A stretch of 64,000 bases of DNA from Lonicera japonica (GCA_021464415.1 CM038469.1:9340501-9404500); one strand, 5' to 3'; shown: positions 51,285 to 63,229, numbered from the stretch's first letter. Numbers and translations: made by a program. Notes: a model not told the origin generated them from the sequence alone.

Positions 51285-53144
51285 TTTTCTCTTCTTTTTT
51301 TCAGAAGGAAGACCTGAAAAAAACACGAAACCAAACTTTGACTTGGATTAGAGGATATAATCTATTTTACTGTATGTCTATAGCCCATAAAAAACTTTCA
51401 GAGTTTCAACTTTTGGTAATGCCATGCTTCCCATTCGCCTGCTCCAGAATGCAAGTGAAATAATGCTATTCAAATAACTAAGTACAACAAAAATAAATTT
51501 AATTATTCCATTGAATATTGTACGGATCAATTCAGCTCAATTGCATTTCTCATAATAATTTTGATTCAATTTGTCCATAAAAAATCCACTTTGAATGTTA
51601 AACAATCAGATTTCGATTCAAATATGTATGCAGCAACTATCAACCACAACCACAATTTTACCAAGAATCAAACCAACTCAAATAATCAGTGACCCTGTTA
51701 AGGGAGGACATGACGAGGCCTAAAGCAAAGATTATAAACAAAGCCTAATATTTGATATTAAAGTATACAATACACATACAATATTGTCAAATAAATTCAT
51801 ACTTCTCTCACCCTTTGAGATGCAAAATTATTAATCATAATTTATGCTCAAGTTATGCTAACATATTCTCTTTAGTACATGAAATACACTCATTTACTTC
51901 ATATTTTGCGTAACATAGTTGCTTGTAATTTTATAGAATAAAATACAATATGACTGAGATCATTACTTAAGTATTCCAACTCTTTTCATACTAGCAATTC
52001 ATATGAGATAGATGCTGATTTAATACTTAAGTATTCCAACTCTTTTTATACTAGCAATTCATATGAGATAGATCCTGATTTAAGTAGTGAGGCAGACTCG
52101 AACTTGTAACGTAACGACAAATTTTAAGAGTTCAACTTATTCTTCGCATTGGTCAGAACAATTTTCTATTTTCAGTTTTGTTTATATACCCAAACTTGAC
52201 TTCGAGCCCATGTTGTAAACCAAGTATATTTTAGGGGCTTTTAATATCCGGTCCTTGAGATTTTTTTTTAAAGGATGCGATTCACATTCTTCTTTTTCTT
52301 TTTTTCTAAAGAGGCAGTCCCAAGGACTAGGTTAAAAGATGCGGTCCACAACCTGTTTTGGCGAGGACTAGGTTACACGGTATATGTCCAGGTTATACAG
52401 CATTGACTCGTGAGATAGATATTGAGGTATCCACGGATCGCATCCTTTAAAAAAGAAAGTGTGGACCGCACCTAGGCAAGAGCTACTTAAAAATTGGTAT
52501 TTTAGTGTTAATTCTCTTATAAAATTTAAAAGCATACATATATAATATATTAGCTATTTTGCTCCCCCCTAATTAGATTTGTTTTTTCTTAGTGCTATAG
52601 TTGCCCCCTTAATAAAATTCCTAACTCCACTCCACCAGTGACCGCATTCAAAATATGTTTGAATTCAGGAGAAGCAGATCTTAATGAAGGCAAAAACTGA
52701 TTTGCTACTGAGCCCTTACTCTTTTTCTTTTTGTTCTCACATGCATCTATGTAAATATGCATGCATGTATGGTGTTGATTAAATTAAGTCAGCAGATTGT
52801 TCAGCTTAATTATTTATGCATGCACACAATTCATCAAGTAAATGGTAAAAAAGAACTTATAAATGACAAAGAGTGGAGCAAAGTGAGAAGTTGCCTCGTC
52901 GTTCAGATTGATGTCACCGGATTGGTTGATTTCGCCGGTGATACTTGGCACTGATTGACGCCGGTGGTCTCAGTCGAGGATAGCCTTTTGGACTTCTGTA
53001 TCGCTGTTTTAGTTTTCACGAGAGGAAGGGACAAAAGGAAGAATATTTATTCTACCTTTTTTTTTTGGGCCCGGAAAGTTTGACCGAATAAAGAAATTAT
53101 TATTATTTATTTTTTTTGACATCAATAAAGAAAAATTTAATATA
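51285..53144. other. Spacer between the two B3 genes
   Basis: Promoter and 5' UTR side of gene 1, followed by AT-rich sequence and a two-copy tandem repeat (51964-52083). A stretch at 52870-52990 is more GC-rich and could be a 5' UTR exon of gene 1, but no ATG or clear splice pair supports coding. Confidence 0.4.
51964..52083. repeat. Two-copy tandem repeat, 60-bp period
   Basis: The unit with ACTTAAGTATTCCAACTCTT is repeated exactly 60 bases later with very few differences. Confidence 0.9.
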
Positions 53145-53427
53145 CTCCTTATGTTCTAATTTAATTGTCACATTTTAAAAAATTAAAAATTAAAGAAACA
53201 TAATGATTATTCTAAAAAAAAAAATTATTTTCAAAAATGTCCTTTACTTTTCTTCTAATAAAAAAGGTGGCGAGACCGAAAATAAAGAAAGCGAAGAGAG
53301 CTTGAAGAGTAATATTGAAAATAAAAAAAATTATTATAATTAATGACATGCTAAATATAGAAAGTGAACAATTATTTTGAGATAGCTATAAATAGAATAG
53401 TGGACAATTAAATTATGACGGAGGGAG
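53145..53427. mobile_element. Stowaway-type MITE
   Basis: The right end inverted reads CTCCCTCCGTCATAATTTAA and the left end reads CTCCTTATGTTCTAATTTAA, the typical Stowaway terminus; TA precedes the left end. Non-coding interior of about 240 bp. It lies about 320 bp past the stop codon of the second B3 gene. Confidence 0.75.
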
Positions 53428-53748
53428 TGCATTTTCCACATAACTCAGGAGATTTTTGGTGCGACATAGGAAAGAGTTCGTTAAATTCGGCCTCTAATTT
53501 TGGTTTTAAAAGAAAAATAAAATAGAATTTGTGCATATTTTGACGGACAAAAATTTATAAGAAATTGGACAAACCCACACATCAAAATCTAAAAATCATC
53601 ATATATGTTACATAACATTCCTGCTAGTGTAAGTTAACATCATCAAAATACTTCATTGTGAAGATCCATTAGTCTCTAAGTCGTTGCCAAAAAGTAGTTT
53701 GGAAGATCACTATGAACCGAAGTCTATCTAACTTTTTCCAAAAAAAAG

Positions 53749-56492
53749 CTAGCAATTTGCATCTTTTCTTGCTCGAAATATGACGACATTTAGGAAATTT
53801 GTGTTGCCCTTAATCAGCTCGAAGATGCAAACATCACCCACTTCCAGACAATTATCACTTACAAATGTAGTCCAACCCTTAGTCAGCTTGCGCGTATGGG
53901 TAGCAAAGTTAACTCGCCAAGTTCTCTCATCTTTAATTCCAAGGGTAAAATTTACACCAGATTTGAGCTTCGTGTTGAAGTATCTATTCGTAAAGCTCAC
54001 TGGTACAGTCTACCAAAAGAAGATTACATTCAACTTTGGTCGTATGATAATATTTCAAAAACAAAAATGACAAAAAAAAAAGTGTTCTGAACTTAAATTT
54101 AAAGCGTACCAAATTATATTTGAGATAAGATGGTTGCATGGTAGCCATGAAGAAAGGGTATTCAGATGTGAAAGCTTTAGCTGATTGAAGAGCTCTTTCT
54201 TTTTCAGCCTCACTTGCCATTCTCTTGTTCTCTTTTGGAAAGTTTAAGCAAGAAATTTTATGCATATTGGGCATTGATCCACTCCCTCCATCTGCAATAA
54301 AAATTGGGCCTTATTTGAACTTAACTAACAAATGCACAAAATCCAGCAAAGAAGAATAAGGGTGTGTATGTTTGGCAACCTGAATTCTAAAGATTTGGAG
54401 CAAAAGTAGTGAAAAAACTACTTTTGTGCCAATTCCAGTTCCGGATCATGGAGTTGGGGTGCCAAACACAATCTCTAGTAATTATTAAAAACAAGATATG
54501 ATAAAGTTCGCTCGCCTTCAACTTCTTTCACAAAATCAAATGAATGTGGCTCCTCCTCTGACTTCACATTCTTCATTCTGCAAGCCTGGTTACGATTTGA
54601 CGCATATTTTGCACTTTCTTCCATTTGGGTCACTACGTGTCTCTCTTCAAAATGTTGTTCTTTGTCTGTCAAATTGGCTATTGTCTTCTTACTTTTGACA
54701 TTATCCTCATCAATAACACCTTTTCTTTTCAGTTGGGATTCACCATTAAGGTCGGTCCGTTCTTCGTGGATGGATTTAGATGATGGGTACTCAATTTCAG
54801 AAGCTGACTTGTCGAATATAAGAACATGGAAATGGGAATTTCCTTCATATCTGAATACTAAGAAGTGCCATAAACCAATAGAGTAATGTTCTGCAAATTC
54901 TTTCCAACCTTCTTGTAGCCAAACTTCACCATTTGAAGTACTCAAATTCACTAGCCACTTGGAGCCACATGGAACCTTTAAATACACGCGGTCCAGTAAA
55001 TCCTTTCCATATTTTGCAACAAACTTTTTTGGGACCCTCTGTAGGAAATTAACATTAAGTTAGATTTTTTACACACTGATTTCTATTGAGGATAAAAAAC
55101 ACAGACATTATAAGTCCAAAAGGATTGTTTCAAGGCAAAATGCACGTTAGTCCTGCTCAGAAGGAGGACAATCAGCATCTTATGACTCTTAACTTAAGTT
55201 TGATAAACATGATACTCTCTTAATTAATATTTGTAAGATCTCATAAAACATAATTTTTGCCTAAGAAAGTGCCAATATGGATCGAATAGCGTCCTCCCAA
55301 AATCCTGTTAAGACGCCTTATTTCTACCCTGAAAACTCAATGCTCAGGAACACCCAATGTTCGATCCTGGGGCGCAGGGTGGGCGAGGGGAAAGGGTTCC
55401 TAGGAATCAAAATGTGGTGGGAGAGAGAGACCATCCCATTAGCAATTTTTTTCTACACCCTGCAGGTAGGACCCTCTCTTTTTGTAAAGGTCAATTAGAC
55501 CCTTGTCAATATTTTTGTTTCTTTTTCAACCGTAATAGTCATTGGGCCTCATCAACAACTGCCACCCTCCCGATCTTCGATGACCACCACCAAAATCTGC
55601 AACCATGCCGGAGTTTCTACAGTAGTCTCCGGTCACCGAAGCCAACAGCGGTGATTAAATTTCATTTACATTAAAGAAAGTATTGTAGGTAAATTAACAA
55701 AAAGAAAATTACCTGATATCCCTTGTTTAAATTATCCAGAAAAATTCCCTTGTGTCCCACATCCTGTTTTTGTGTTTTCGTCATTATATAGTTTTTCTTT
55801 ACCTAACTTACAGATTCACATATAGTTCTGAAGTAAATAAGTTTTGGAAAGTACACAGCCAAGATTTGTCCATGCCAAAATTTTCAAAGGGGTTAACTCT
55901 TTTTTCAACCAATTTTCCTTTTCAATAAGGTGAAAACTAATTTCTATATCTTAGTTTGTAACTTTTGTGTTTTCTTGATAAATATATATAAGAATGCTAC
56001 ACTTATCGGTTTTATTTACCGGTTATTTTTATTGGGTGCATTGTACATTCTAAACCCATCAATGCAGAGAATGTAAATCCACCAAGACACCTGGTGAGAA
56101 TAAATGATAAGAAACCGGTAAAACTAATCATTTTCCTAGGGAAAATGATTTTTTGTTCTAAAAATTATTAGTTTTAAGAGTCTTTTGTTAAAGCTGAACT
56201 AAAAGATGCCCTTAATTTTCAAGGCCCGGAATAAATGTTTTAGGGACAAAAAGATTGGAGCTAGATGAAAGATACCATTGCAAGAATTTAGACAAAAAGA
56301 TGTATAATGGGAAAATTAGACCATAACTATTGAATTTATATACTCTAGTTTTAACTATTAACATCAATATTTATGTCATTTTACAGTGATAATTTTTAGA
56401 AAGCGATAATTACTTACTAGTCTTCCATCTTGAACAATTTGGGGTTGAATAATTTTACAGAAATGTGGTGCCTCCACCGGTTTAAAAGCCAT
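53749..56492 (-). CDS. Two-B3-domain DNA-binding protein (REM/VRN1-like), gene 2
   Basis: Four exons encode 346 residues: 56492-56418, 55038-54516, 54291-54110 and 54009-53749. The first B3 domain spans about residues 9-100 (APHFCKII at the start, [25 protein letters not shown], then FLVFRYEG); the second about 248-341 ([19 protein letters not shown]). A long Glu/Lys-rich linker joins them. Introns 1 and 3 are GT-AG. Intron 2 has no GT donor in the right phase; a GC donor (TTGAAG followed by GCGAGC, exon end 54516) fits phase and frame, and the acceptor at 54292 is normal. The start at 56492 gives the typical short first exon of this class. It lies in the same orientation as gene 1 and has the same domain order, so the pair probably arose by tandem duplication, though they are well diverged. 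Confidence 0.82.
54361..54473. mobile_element. Short MITE in intron 2 of B3 gene 2
   Basis: The ends GTGTGTATGTTTGGCAACC and, inverted, GATTGTGTTTGGCACCCC enclose about 113 bp, with an internal hairpin (AAAAGTAG...CTACTTTT). It sits about 40 bp from the GC splice donor. Confidence 0.5.
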
Positions 56493-58506
56493 GCCGGTAG
56501 CTCCACCGCCGGCGAACAGTAATATTGGCCGTTGATTTAAGGTGTTTGTTCATGGAGAGGCCTTGAGTTTGAAGAAGTAGACGTGGGTATATAAATTAAT
56601 GGCCTAATGGTATAAGAACTGTGCATGCATTTAGATTGGGCGATGACACAAACACGTTCTTAAGGAAAAAAATTTCCAGCTAATACCCCTTAAGCCTGCC
56701 TAATGAGACGCTCACTCGGAAAGAATTTGTTCGTAAGAATTCGTCAAACATTAGGACAATAAAATGCTGATTGTACTGAATTTTTTTTCAATTAAAATAC
56801 ACTTAATAAGGAGTAAGTATACTTACACAAGCTCGACTCAAATGAAAAGATTGTGTTGTTAAATACTCGCTTAATATCAAGCAATGGAGGGTGTTTGTGA
56901 TTATTAAAGGAGGTGTCGAAATACATTTTTAGTTAAATTCTATAATAAGATGTTTGTAACACATTTATGATAAATACGAAAATACTTTTCTTACTTATAA
57001 ATCTTACCGCTTATTTTTATCGAGTGTATAACATAAGTTATATTTTTATTGTATTTTATGAAAATATATATAATCAATATAATATACCCCATAATAATTA
57101 GTAAAATTTGTAAGTATAGCATTTCTCTGATAAATAACAACACCCCCCCCCCCTCCCCCTCCGGGTTCCCTCTCGGTTTGGAGTAAATAAAAGCTGCATG
57201 CTCATCAAATCGAGTAAATAGCTAGGTGAAGTGAATGATGAATAAAATCCCAACTGGGGCTCGAGGCAAAAAAATAATCATGATTAATTACTTCTCAGTA
57301 TTAAATAAGAGCAACCCCCACTTAATTTATCTACTCGGCTGGCCAATGCATTAGCAATGAGAACTCAATAAAGTGATACAATTAGTAACATATATGCATT
57401 GATTGTTGGATTATAAATTTTAGATTTATGTTAAACTTATTTGATTTTGTACAATTTTTTTATAAACTCAATTGTGACATCAATCAAATTAAGAATAAAA
57501 ATGTTGTCAACACTAATTCACGTAAGTATTATCACATCAATTTGTAAAAAAAATGAATAAGCCTAACATTTTTTTAAGTTAATGTTACAGGACTCTTTAA
57601 TTTACTTATTCATAAATAATAAAAATATAGTATTAACATATGCCTTAAGGACGTATAATAAGTATGCTTAATTAGAAGAAGTCTTGGATAAAAATATGTA
57701 TATCATTTAATGTATGTTGTACTTTTGTTCTTTATATATTTAAGTTTTTATTATGTATCTTTAAGACACACGTTAACACAACTCACAATAAAATAATAAA
57801 TTATCTTACATTTTCTCTCTGTATACCAACTTTTCATATATAAATAATAAAATGTAGAAATTTTGAGAAGTCACTTGAACTAACCAAGATATAATGTCCA
57901 ATTAAAATAGCACGTAATACAATGTTCCACAATGCCATCTTTTTAGAGAATAGTTATATCCTAGCTAATTAATTTAAAACCCTCAATGTATATACTCTAG
58001 TTCTTTAGGTTCCAAGAAAACATAGCAAAACTACAAGAAGGACAAAAGAAAATTAGGCACCTGACTAACTAACGCAAGTAATTCTAGGACCAACTTGCTA
58101 ACTGACCTAATCTTGTTAATGTGTTCGATATGTATTGATGAGTCTTTTTAATGAGCCTAACAAGATACTTTAACCAATACATGTTGAATACGTAATTTAA
58201 GCCTAATTAACTCAAAAGGATCAGCCTAAGAATTACTTGTTAACTATCAAATATTACTATAATTTGATTTTCAACAATTAGCCAAATTTGTGTCAATCGA
58301 CCTAGAGAAGTCCCGAATCCAGAGCACCATGGCTAAGCCACTCTTGATACTCTTGATAGTTATATTTCATTTAGCTAAAATATATGTCTAGTGGTGTTTT
58401 GTTTTCCACCCATTAAAAGTAAGCAACAATTCCACCCACTACTAATTGATTTTGGTATAATATTCCGAACTCTAATATACCAAAATAATAGTCCAATTGT
58501 CGAAGC
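56493..58506. other. Intergenic region upstream of B3 gene 2
   Basis: Promoter side of the minus-strand gene starting at 56492, then AT-rich sequence with a C-run near 57143-57165. No gene or element could be supported. Confidence 0.4.
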
Positions 58507-58594
58507 TATAAGAATATCTTTTTTCCTAATCAATAATACTTATGTGAACATCAAGTATTGGATTTATAATCTACCATACTGCAGGTATGGTTTA
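58507..58594. repeat. 88-bp repeat, right copy
   Basis: Counterpart of 45641-45727, in the same orientation. It ends eight bases before the left LTR of the gypsy-type element. Confidence 0.85.
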
Positions 58595-58601
58595 TGGTTT
58601 T

Positions 58602-59527
58602 TGATGTGATCCGGCCTAGCTCTAGTTTCTATTCAATCATGGTGGTTCGTGGCATTCCAAATGATGATCCACACATGATGGCAAGCAAGGATAGAGCATG
58701 GAAATTCAAAAGGAATTCCATATAATTTCATATGCTTGATGCAATAAGCTTGAATGATAATTATGCATTTCAAGGAGTTCCAAAAGATTGGGCATTGGAG
58801 TTTAAGAGGAAGAGAGCCCGAAGTTAAAAGGTGAAGAAATCAGAAGAAGTGTTTGCCTAAAGCGTGGGCACGCCAAAGCTGGGAGTTGCGATCAAAAGGC
58901 AGAAGTACTATTTTGATAAGGCGCGGGCACGCCTTAAAGTCCGAAATTCAGCAGAAGTATTATTTTGATAAGGCGCGGGCACGCCTTAAAGTCCGAAATT
59001 CAGCCTTATTTTTCTAGCGTGTTCTCACGACCAGCTAGCGAAGAATTTAATTAGTTTTATTATTATTTGGCAGCTTCTTTATTTCTTTAATAGGTCTTTT
59101 ATTTTAATTAGGAGATAATATTTAATTTGTTTCCTTTTATTAGGATTCCTATTTTTAATAGGAAATAGTTTCCTTATTGTTTTAGGGTTCTATTGTTTTG
59201 TTGCTCCTATTTAGAGAAGGCTCAATATTGTTTTAATCAAGTTAAGTTATGAATACAATTATGATTGGAGAGTTTTCTCTTTGTGTTCTCTAAAAACATG
59301 TTGAGCATGGTGAATTGATTAATTCACGTGTTTCTTGACTTATCAATCTAGCATCCACACTAGATTGTGGCATCATTCACTATACCAAGGTTCGCGTTTC
59401 TTTAAGCGTTGGGTTTAGGTTCCATTATCCATCTTTTCGTCCTATTCCAAGGTTCTAGTCTCAATATAGACTACGGGTCAAGGATTCACAAACGACCTGG
59501 TTAGGAGTACGATCCAAGATCGCGTCA
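58602..59527 (+). repeat. 5' LTR, 926 bp
   Basis: Starts TGATGTGATCCGG and ends AAGATCGCGTCA. Against the right LTR it shows about 11 substitutions over the roughly 770 comparable bases, all transitions, and one extra 52-bp unit at 58900-59003. Confidence 0.9.
58900..59003. repeat. 52-bp tandem duplication inside the 5' LTR
   Basis: The unit containing GATAAGGCGCGGGCACGCC, itself a small inverted repeat (AAGGCG / CGCCTT), occurs twice here and once in the right LTR (about 63528-63578). Confidence 0.9.
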
Positions 59528-59528
59528 T

Positions 59529-59540
59529 TGGTATCAGAGG
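59529..59540 (+). promoter_or_regulatory. Primer binding site, initiator tRNA-Met type
   Basis: TGGTATCAGAGG lies one base after the LTR end. The usual plant site is TGGTATCAGAGC, so 11 of 12 bases agree. Confidence 0.9.
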
Positions 59541-59662
59541 GAACTTCTACTCCAGGTTATCTATCTTTTATTTTTTTTTGTTATTTCAATTCTATAGCCC
59601 TAGTCTTTGATTCTGCGAATTGGGATTCTGTATCTTTGATTTAGGGTTTGTTAAAAAAAAAG

Positions 59663-59768
59663 TGAACAGTGCGCGATGAACAGTGCAGTGAATATTGATG
59701 AACAGTAATCGCCATGAACAATATCGTGAACAGTGTTTTCTGCTATGAACAGTAATCACGTGAACAGT
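59663..59768. repeat. TGAACAGT octamer cluster in the leader
   Basis: Six exact and two degenerate copies of TGAACAGT are spread over 106 bases, alternately preceded by G or A, between the primer site and the long frame. Confidence 0.85.
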
Positions 59769-60653
59769 GATTTCTGAAAAAAAAAATCTTGAAACCCTAT
59801 AATTGAATCATTCATTGTTTGGGTTTTGATATTGCGGCGCCATTGCTCATAATAGAAGTTGAATTCCTTGAACCCTAGAAATTATTTGTTTATTGATATT
59901 AGGGTTTAAAGCGTTGCGAATTGATTTGCTTTGAGATTGAAAATTGTGAACTCTTGAAAGTTGGGAATTCGAAACCCTAGACTATTCATTGATACTTATT
60001 GTTGGTTTTTATCTTGTAATTTTGATTTATATAAATTCTGTTTGGTTGGGAAATCTAGAAAACCCTAGGAAAAATTTGATTGCTATACTCATAGGGTTTG
60101 ATATTCATTGGTGTTTTGTTTGAAACTCTACTATAATTGTTCTAGCAATTCTAGAAATTCGTTTGGCTCATTAATATTGCTAGAATTTTGTTTCTTGAGT
60201 CCTTAGTATACATTGTGAAGGCACTCAGTCTAATTGTTGGGTGTGCGATTGGTTGTTGGGAACTTGCAACAAATTCATATTGTTCAACTTGTTTAAAAGA
60301 GTTCCAAAGAAAAATTGCGAGGATATCAATATTTTGTGTGCTAAACACGAGCGGCAAAATCAGAGTGACATCTTTTGAGTGAAACACGTAAGGGAGTGCT
60401 GTGAGGAAATTTTATTTCTTTATTTGTACTAATCCTTGTTTTGGCAGCGATAATGTCTTATTTTAATTTTGAGCAAAGTTAGCATGATGAGGAGTTTAAA
60501 AGGGATAGCACACGAGTAAGAAATCTAGAAATTAAAAGGCACAGGAGGTTAAGTGAAACTCCTAACGGGGGAAGGAGAAAACAAAATTTGAGTAGTTTCA
60601 AGAAGAAAAAGTCTTCCATGTTTTAGGATGAAGATTGCCGTAGGTTTGAGGAG

Positions 60654-63074
60654 ATGGTTGCCACAGCCTATGAGAAAGCTAAGAGGAGGAGCAACTCATT
60701 GCCTAGCCAAATGCTGAATGAAGCACCCGTGGAGAGTACAGCTTCCATTGAACCTATGTCATCATTGCAGGTCATGGAAACTAACCAATTGGAAGAAATT
60801 GAGAAACAAGCCGTAGAAGGTGAATTGCTAGCTGAATGTGGTGACCCAAGTGTACGAGCGAATCTATTTCGAACTAGATGCCTCGTGCAAGAGAAGGTGT
60901 GTAGTTTGATAATTTATGGGGGAGTTTACACAAACTTTGCTAGCACAACAATGATTGAGAAGTTGAATCTGCCAACTTTCAAGCACCCGTGTCCTTATAA
61001 GTTGCAATGGCTGGATGATAATGGAGTGATAAGGGTGAATGAGCAAGTGCTTATTTCTCTTAGCATTGGAAAGTACAAGGATGAAGTTTTATGCGATGTG
61101 GCTCCAATGCAAGCCGGCCACATGATTTTTGGTCGACAATGGCAGCTTGATAGGCAAGTCAATTACAACGGCGTTTCAAATAAATATTCTTTCAAGACGA
61201 AGGAGAGAACCGTTACTCTTGTTCCATTGCCACCAAAGCAAGCTCATGAAGATCAAATGAAGTTACAAAAGGAGAGTGATCAAAAGAGGGAAAGTGAGCA
61301 AAAGAAAGAGAGTGGCGACCAAAAGAAAAAGAGTGGTGAAGAAAAGAAAGAGAGTATAGAGAGAAAAAGAATAGAGAATGAGATCTCAGGCGAGTGCAAA
61401 GAAAAGGATTGTGAGAAAAAAGAAACTCAAGTAGTAGTCATTGAGGGGCAGCTTGAGAGAAAAATAAAAGAGAGTGATGAAAAGAGAGAGGCTGAGGTAA
61501 AAGAGAGAGAAAATGAAATTTTAGTGGTCTCTAGTGAGAATGAGTTTGAGGGGAGACAAAAGAATTGTTGTGCAAAAATGAGTGGGGAGGTATTTTTAAA
61601 TACTAACAAATTTAACCCGAATTTGCATATTTTTATTTTGTCTTCATTGCAGGAAATTGTTGGCCAAAGCCAAAAGAAAGTTGAGTTAGAACTTGGCAAG
61701 CAAGTTCTAGGGAAAGATTTTGGTGAGTTTTCTGAGTTGGAGTTGGTAAGTTGTTCTCCAAAGAAATTACTTGGATTTAAAACAAAACATGGATTGTTTG
61801 AATGGGTAACTAATTCTTTGATTTTGAATAATGCTTTAATGAATTTAAAGAATCAAGTTTTAAATCCATTGTTGGGAAAAATTATTTTAAAGGGTTTTGA
61901 TCATTGGAATTTCACCTTGCCATGTTGTAATAATAAATTGAATTGTTGCTTATTGATTGGTTTGAATGATCAATTAATTATGGTGAGTTTTGAAGCGCTA
62001 ACCGCTAACCTCAGAAAGTGCACTTTTGGCATGGATGAGATTGTGTCTGCATGTTCGGTTTTGAGGGTTGTAGGTAAGCAGGTTGTAACGGAGGAATTGA
62101 ATAATATGGCAGTCGTAGAGAGTAAAAGGAATGTAGAGATTATTTGCGGAGAAGAGCAAGGGTTTCCAAAGACAGCCATAGAAGTAAGGGAGATAATTAA
62201 AAAGGGAATGAAGGCACTTCAATGCCTCGACCGAATCAATTTGGTAAATGGAATACAGTCCTTAAGGCATGAGTTTTGTGAGTTTTCTAAATTTGATTTA
62301 AAAGGCCGTCTTCTAAAGGAATGGTTGTTTCAAAAGCATGAGTTTGCCAAAATTGATTTTAAAAGATGTTTTCCAAAAGAGTTGTTGGGTTTCAAAAAAA
62401 AAGTGATACTTTTGTGTATTCCAAAAAAGCTCTTGGGTTTCAAAACAAAATATGGATTATTTGTGGGGTTAGTTGCATCGTTTGGTTTGACTAATACATC
62501 CATGAGATTGTTACGTTATGTTTTGAGGCCAACCATAGGATTTGTTATTATCTATTTTGAGGATGCACTATTTTACTACAAGCGGTTGAATGAACATGCA
62601 TTACATTTGAGGGTTGTTTTAGGTGTATTGCATGTAAGGAGATTATTAGATAACCTAACAAGGTGTACTATTTGCACAGAAAAGTTTGTCTTTGTTTGCT
62701 TTGTTGTGAGTGCAATAGGTATACAGGTGTTGGAAAGCATTGGAATGAAGATTAACATTCGTGAGCAAAGTCAAGAGGTTCGAATTCAAAGGCATGAGCC
62801 TCGAGAAGAAGCTATTGATAAGAATAAGTTCTTTACAGAGCCAAGAGATAATGTTCGAGCTGAGTTAAAGATTGACTTCATTGGAGTGGATCGCTTTGAT
62901 GTCCATCCAAACTTTCTATTGATAGAATTCTTCAACAAGTTGCGGAGGATCGCATTGCAGCATGGTTTGAACTTCAAGGAGTTTTGCTTTGCAAGGAGAA
63001 TGAAGCGTCAAAGATATTCAAAATATTTGTTTTCATGGGAAGGAAGACAAGAATTATCTCATGTTGAGTTCTGA
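60654..63074 (+). CDS. 806-codon gypsy-derived frame with dead protease and RT relics
   Basis: Open from an ATG at 60654 to TGA at 63072-63074. Residues 65-180 resemble the retropepsin-like domain of plant Ty3/gypsy polyproteins (AGHMIFGRQWQLDRQV near 154-169), but the active-site Asp is Tyr at residue 88 (LIIYGG, codon at 60915-60917). Residues 195-300 are a Lys/Glu/Ser-rich charged linker. Residues 368-476 and 589-693 are two separate, diverged pieces of the reverse-transcriptase palm region, each starting with PKKLLGFKTK; the second has YFED at 634-637 where the family has YxDD, and FVVSAIGIQV. Short motif copies of the PKxLLGFK type recur at 572-582. No Gag zinc knuckle or integrase was seen. 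A catalytically active product is very unlikely; a structural or Gag-like role is only a possibility. Confidence 0.8.
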   Translation: MVATAYEKAKRRSNSLPSQMLNEAPVESTASIEPMSSLQVMETNQLEEIEKQAVEGELLAECGDPSVRANLFRTRCLVQEKVCSLIIYGGVYTNFASTTMIEKLNLPTFKHPCPYKLQWLDDNGVIRVNEQVLISLSIGKYKDEVLCDVAPMQAGHMIFGRQWQLDRQVNYNGVSNKYSFKTKERTVTLVPLPPKQAHEDQMKLQKESDQKRESEQKKESGDQKKKSGEEKKESIERKRIENEISGECKEKDCEKKETQVVVIEGQLERKIKESDEKREAEVKERENEILVVSSENEFEGRQKNCCAKMSGEVFLNTNKFNPNLHIFILSSLQEIVGQSQKKVELELGKQVLGKDFGEFSELELVSCSPKKLLGFKTKHGLFEWVTNSLILNNALMNLKNQVLNPLLGKIILKGFDHWNFTLPCCNNKLNCCLLIGLNDQLIMVSFEALTANLRKCTFGMDEIVSACSVLRVVGKQVVTEELNNMAVVESKRNVEIICGEEQGFPKTAIEVREIIKKGMKALQCLDRINLVNGIQSLRHEFCEFSKFDLKGRLLKEWLFQKHEFAKIDFKRCFPKELLGFKKKVILLCIPKKLLGFKTKYGLFVGLVASFGLTNTSMRLLRYVLRPTIGFVIIYFEDALFYYKRLNEHALHLRVVLGVLHVRRLLDNLTRCTICTEKFVFVCFVVSAIGIQVLESIGMKINIREQSQEVRIQRHEPREEAIDKNKFFTEPRDNVRAELKIDFIGVDRFDVHPNFLLIEFFNKLRRIALQHGLNFKEFCFARRMKRQRYSKYLFSWEGRQELSHVEF

Positions 63075-63101
63075 CGGAGGAATGAAAAGTATTCAAAATA
63101 C

Positions 63102-63229
63102 ATGTTCTATTGGCATGGGAGATTTCAAGTTCCAAAACTGCATCCAAATGTCGAAGTTGTTAAAGATTGGTTGAACCGAGGGATAGGTAGGCCAGATTCG
63201 AGGACGAATCTTCTTGAAGAGGAGGGGTA
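63102..63229 (+). other. End of internal region and polypurine tract
   Basis: After the long frame, coding-like debris of a gypsy polyprotein tail (SRTNLLEEEGYDVI) leads into the purine run GAAGAGGAGGGG (63216-63227), two bases before the right LTR. Its position marks the plus-strand priming site. Confidence 0.75.

Noticed and set aside
52870..52990. Coding first exon of B3 gene 1
   Set aside because: No ATG in a frame that could join exon 51284-51186, which already begins with a plausible start.
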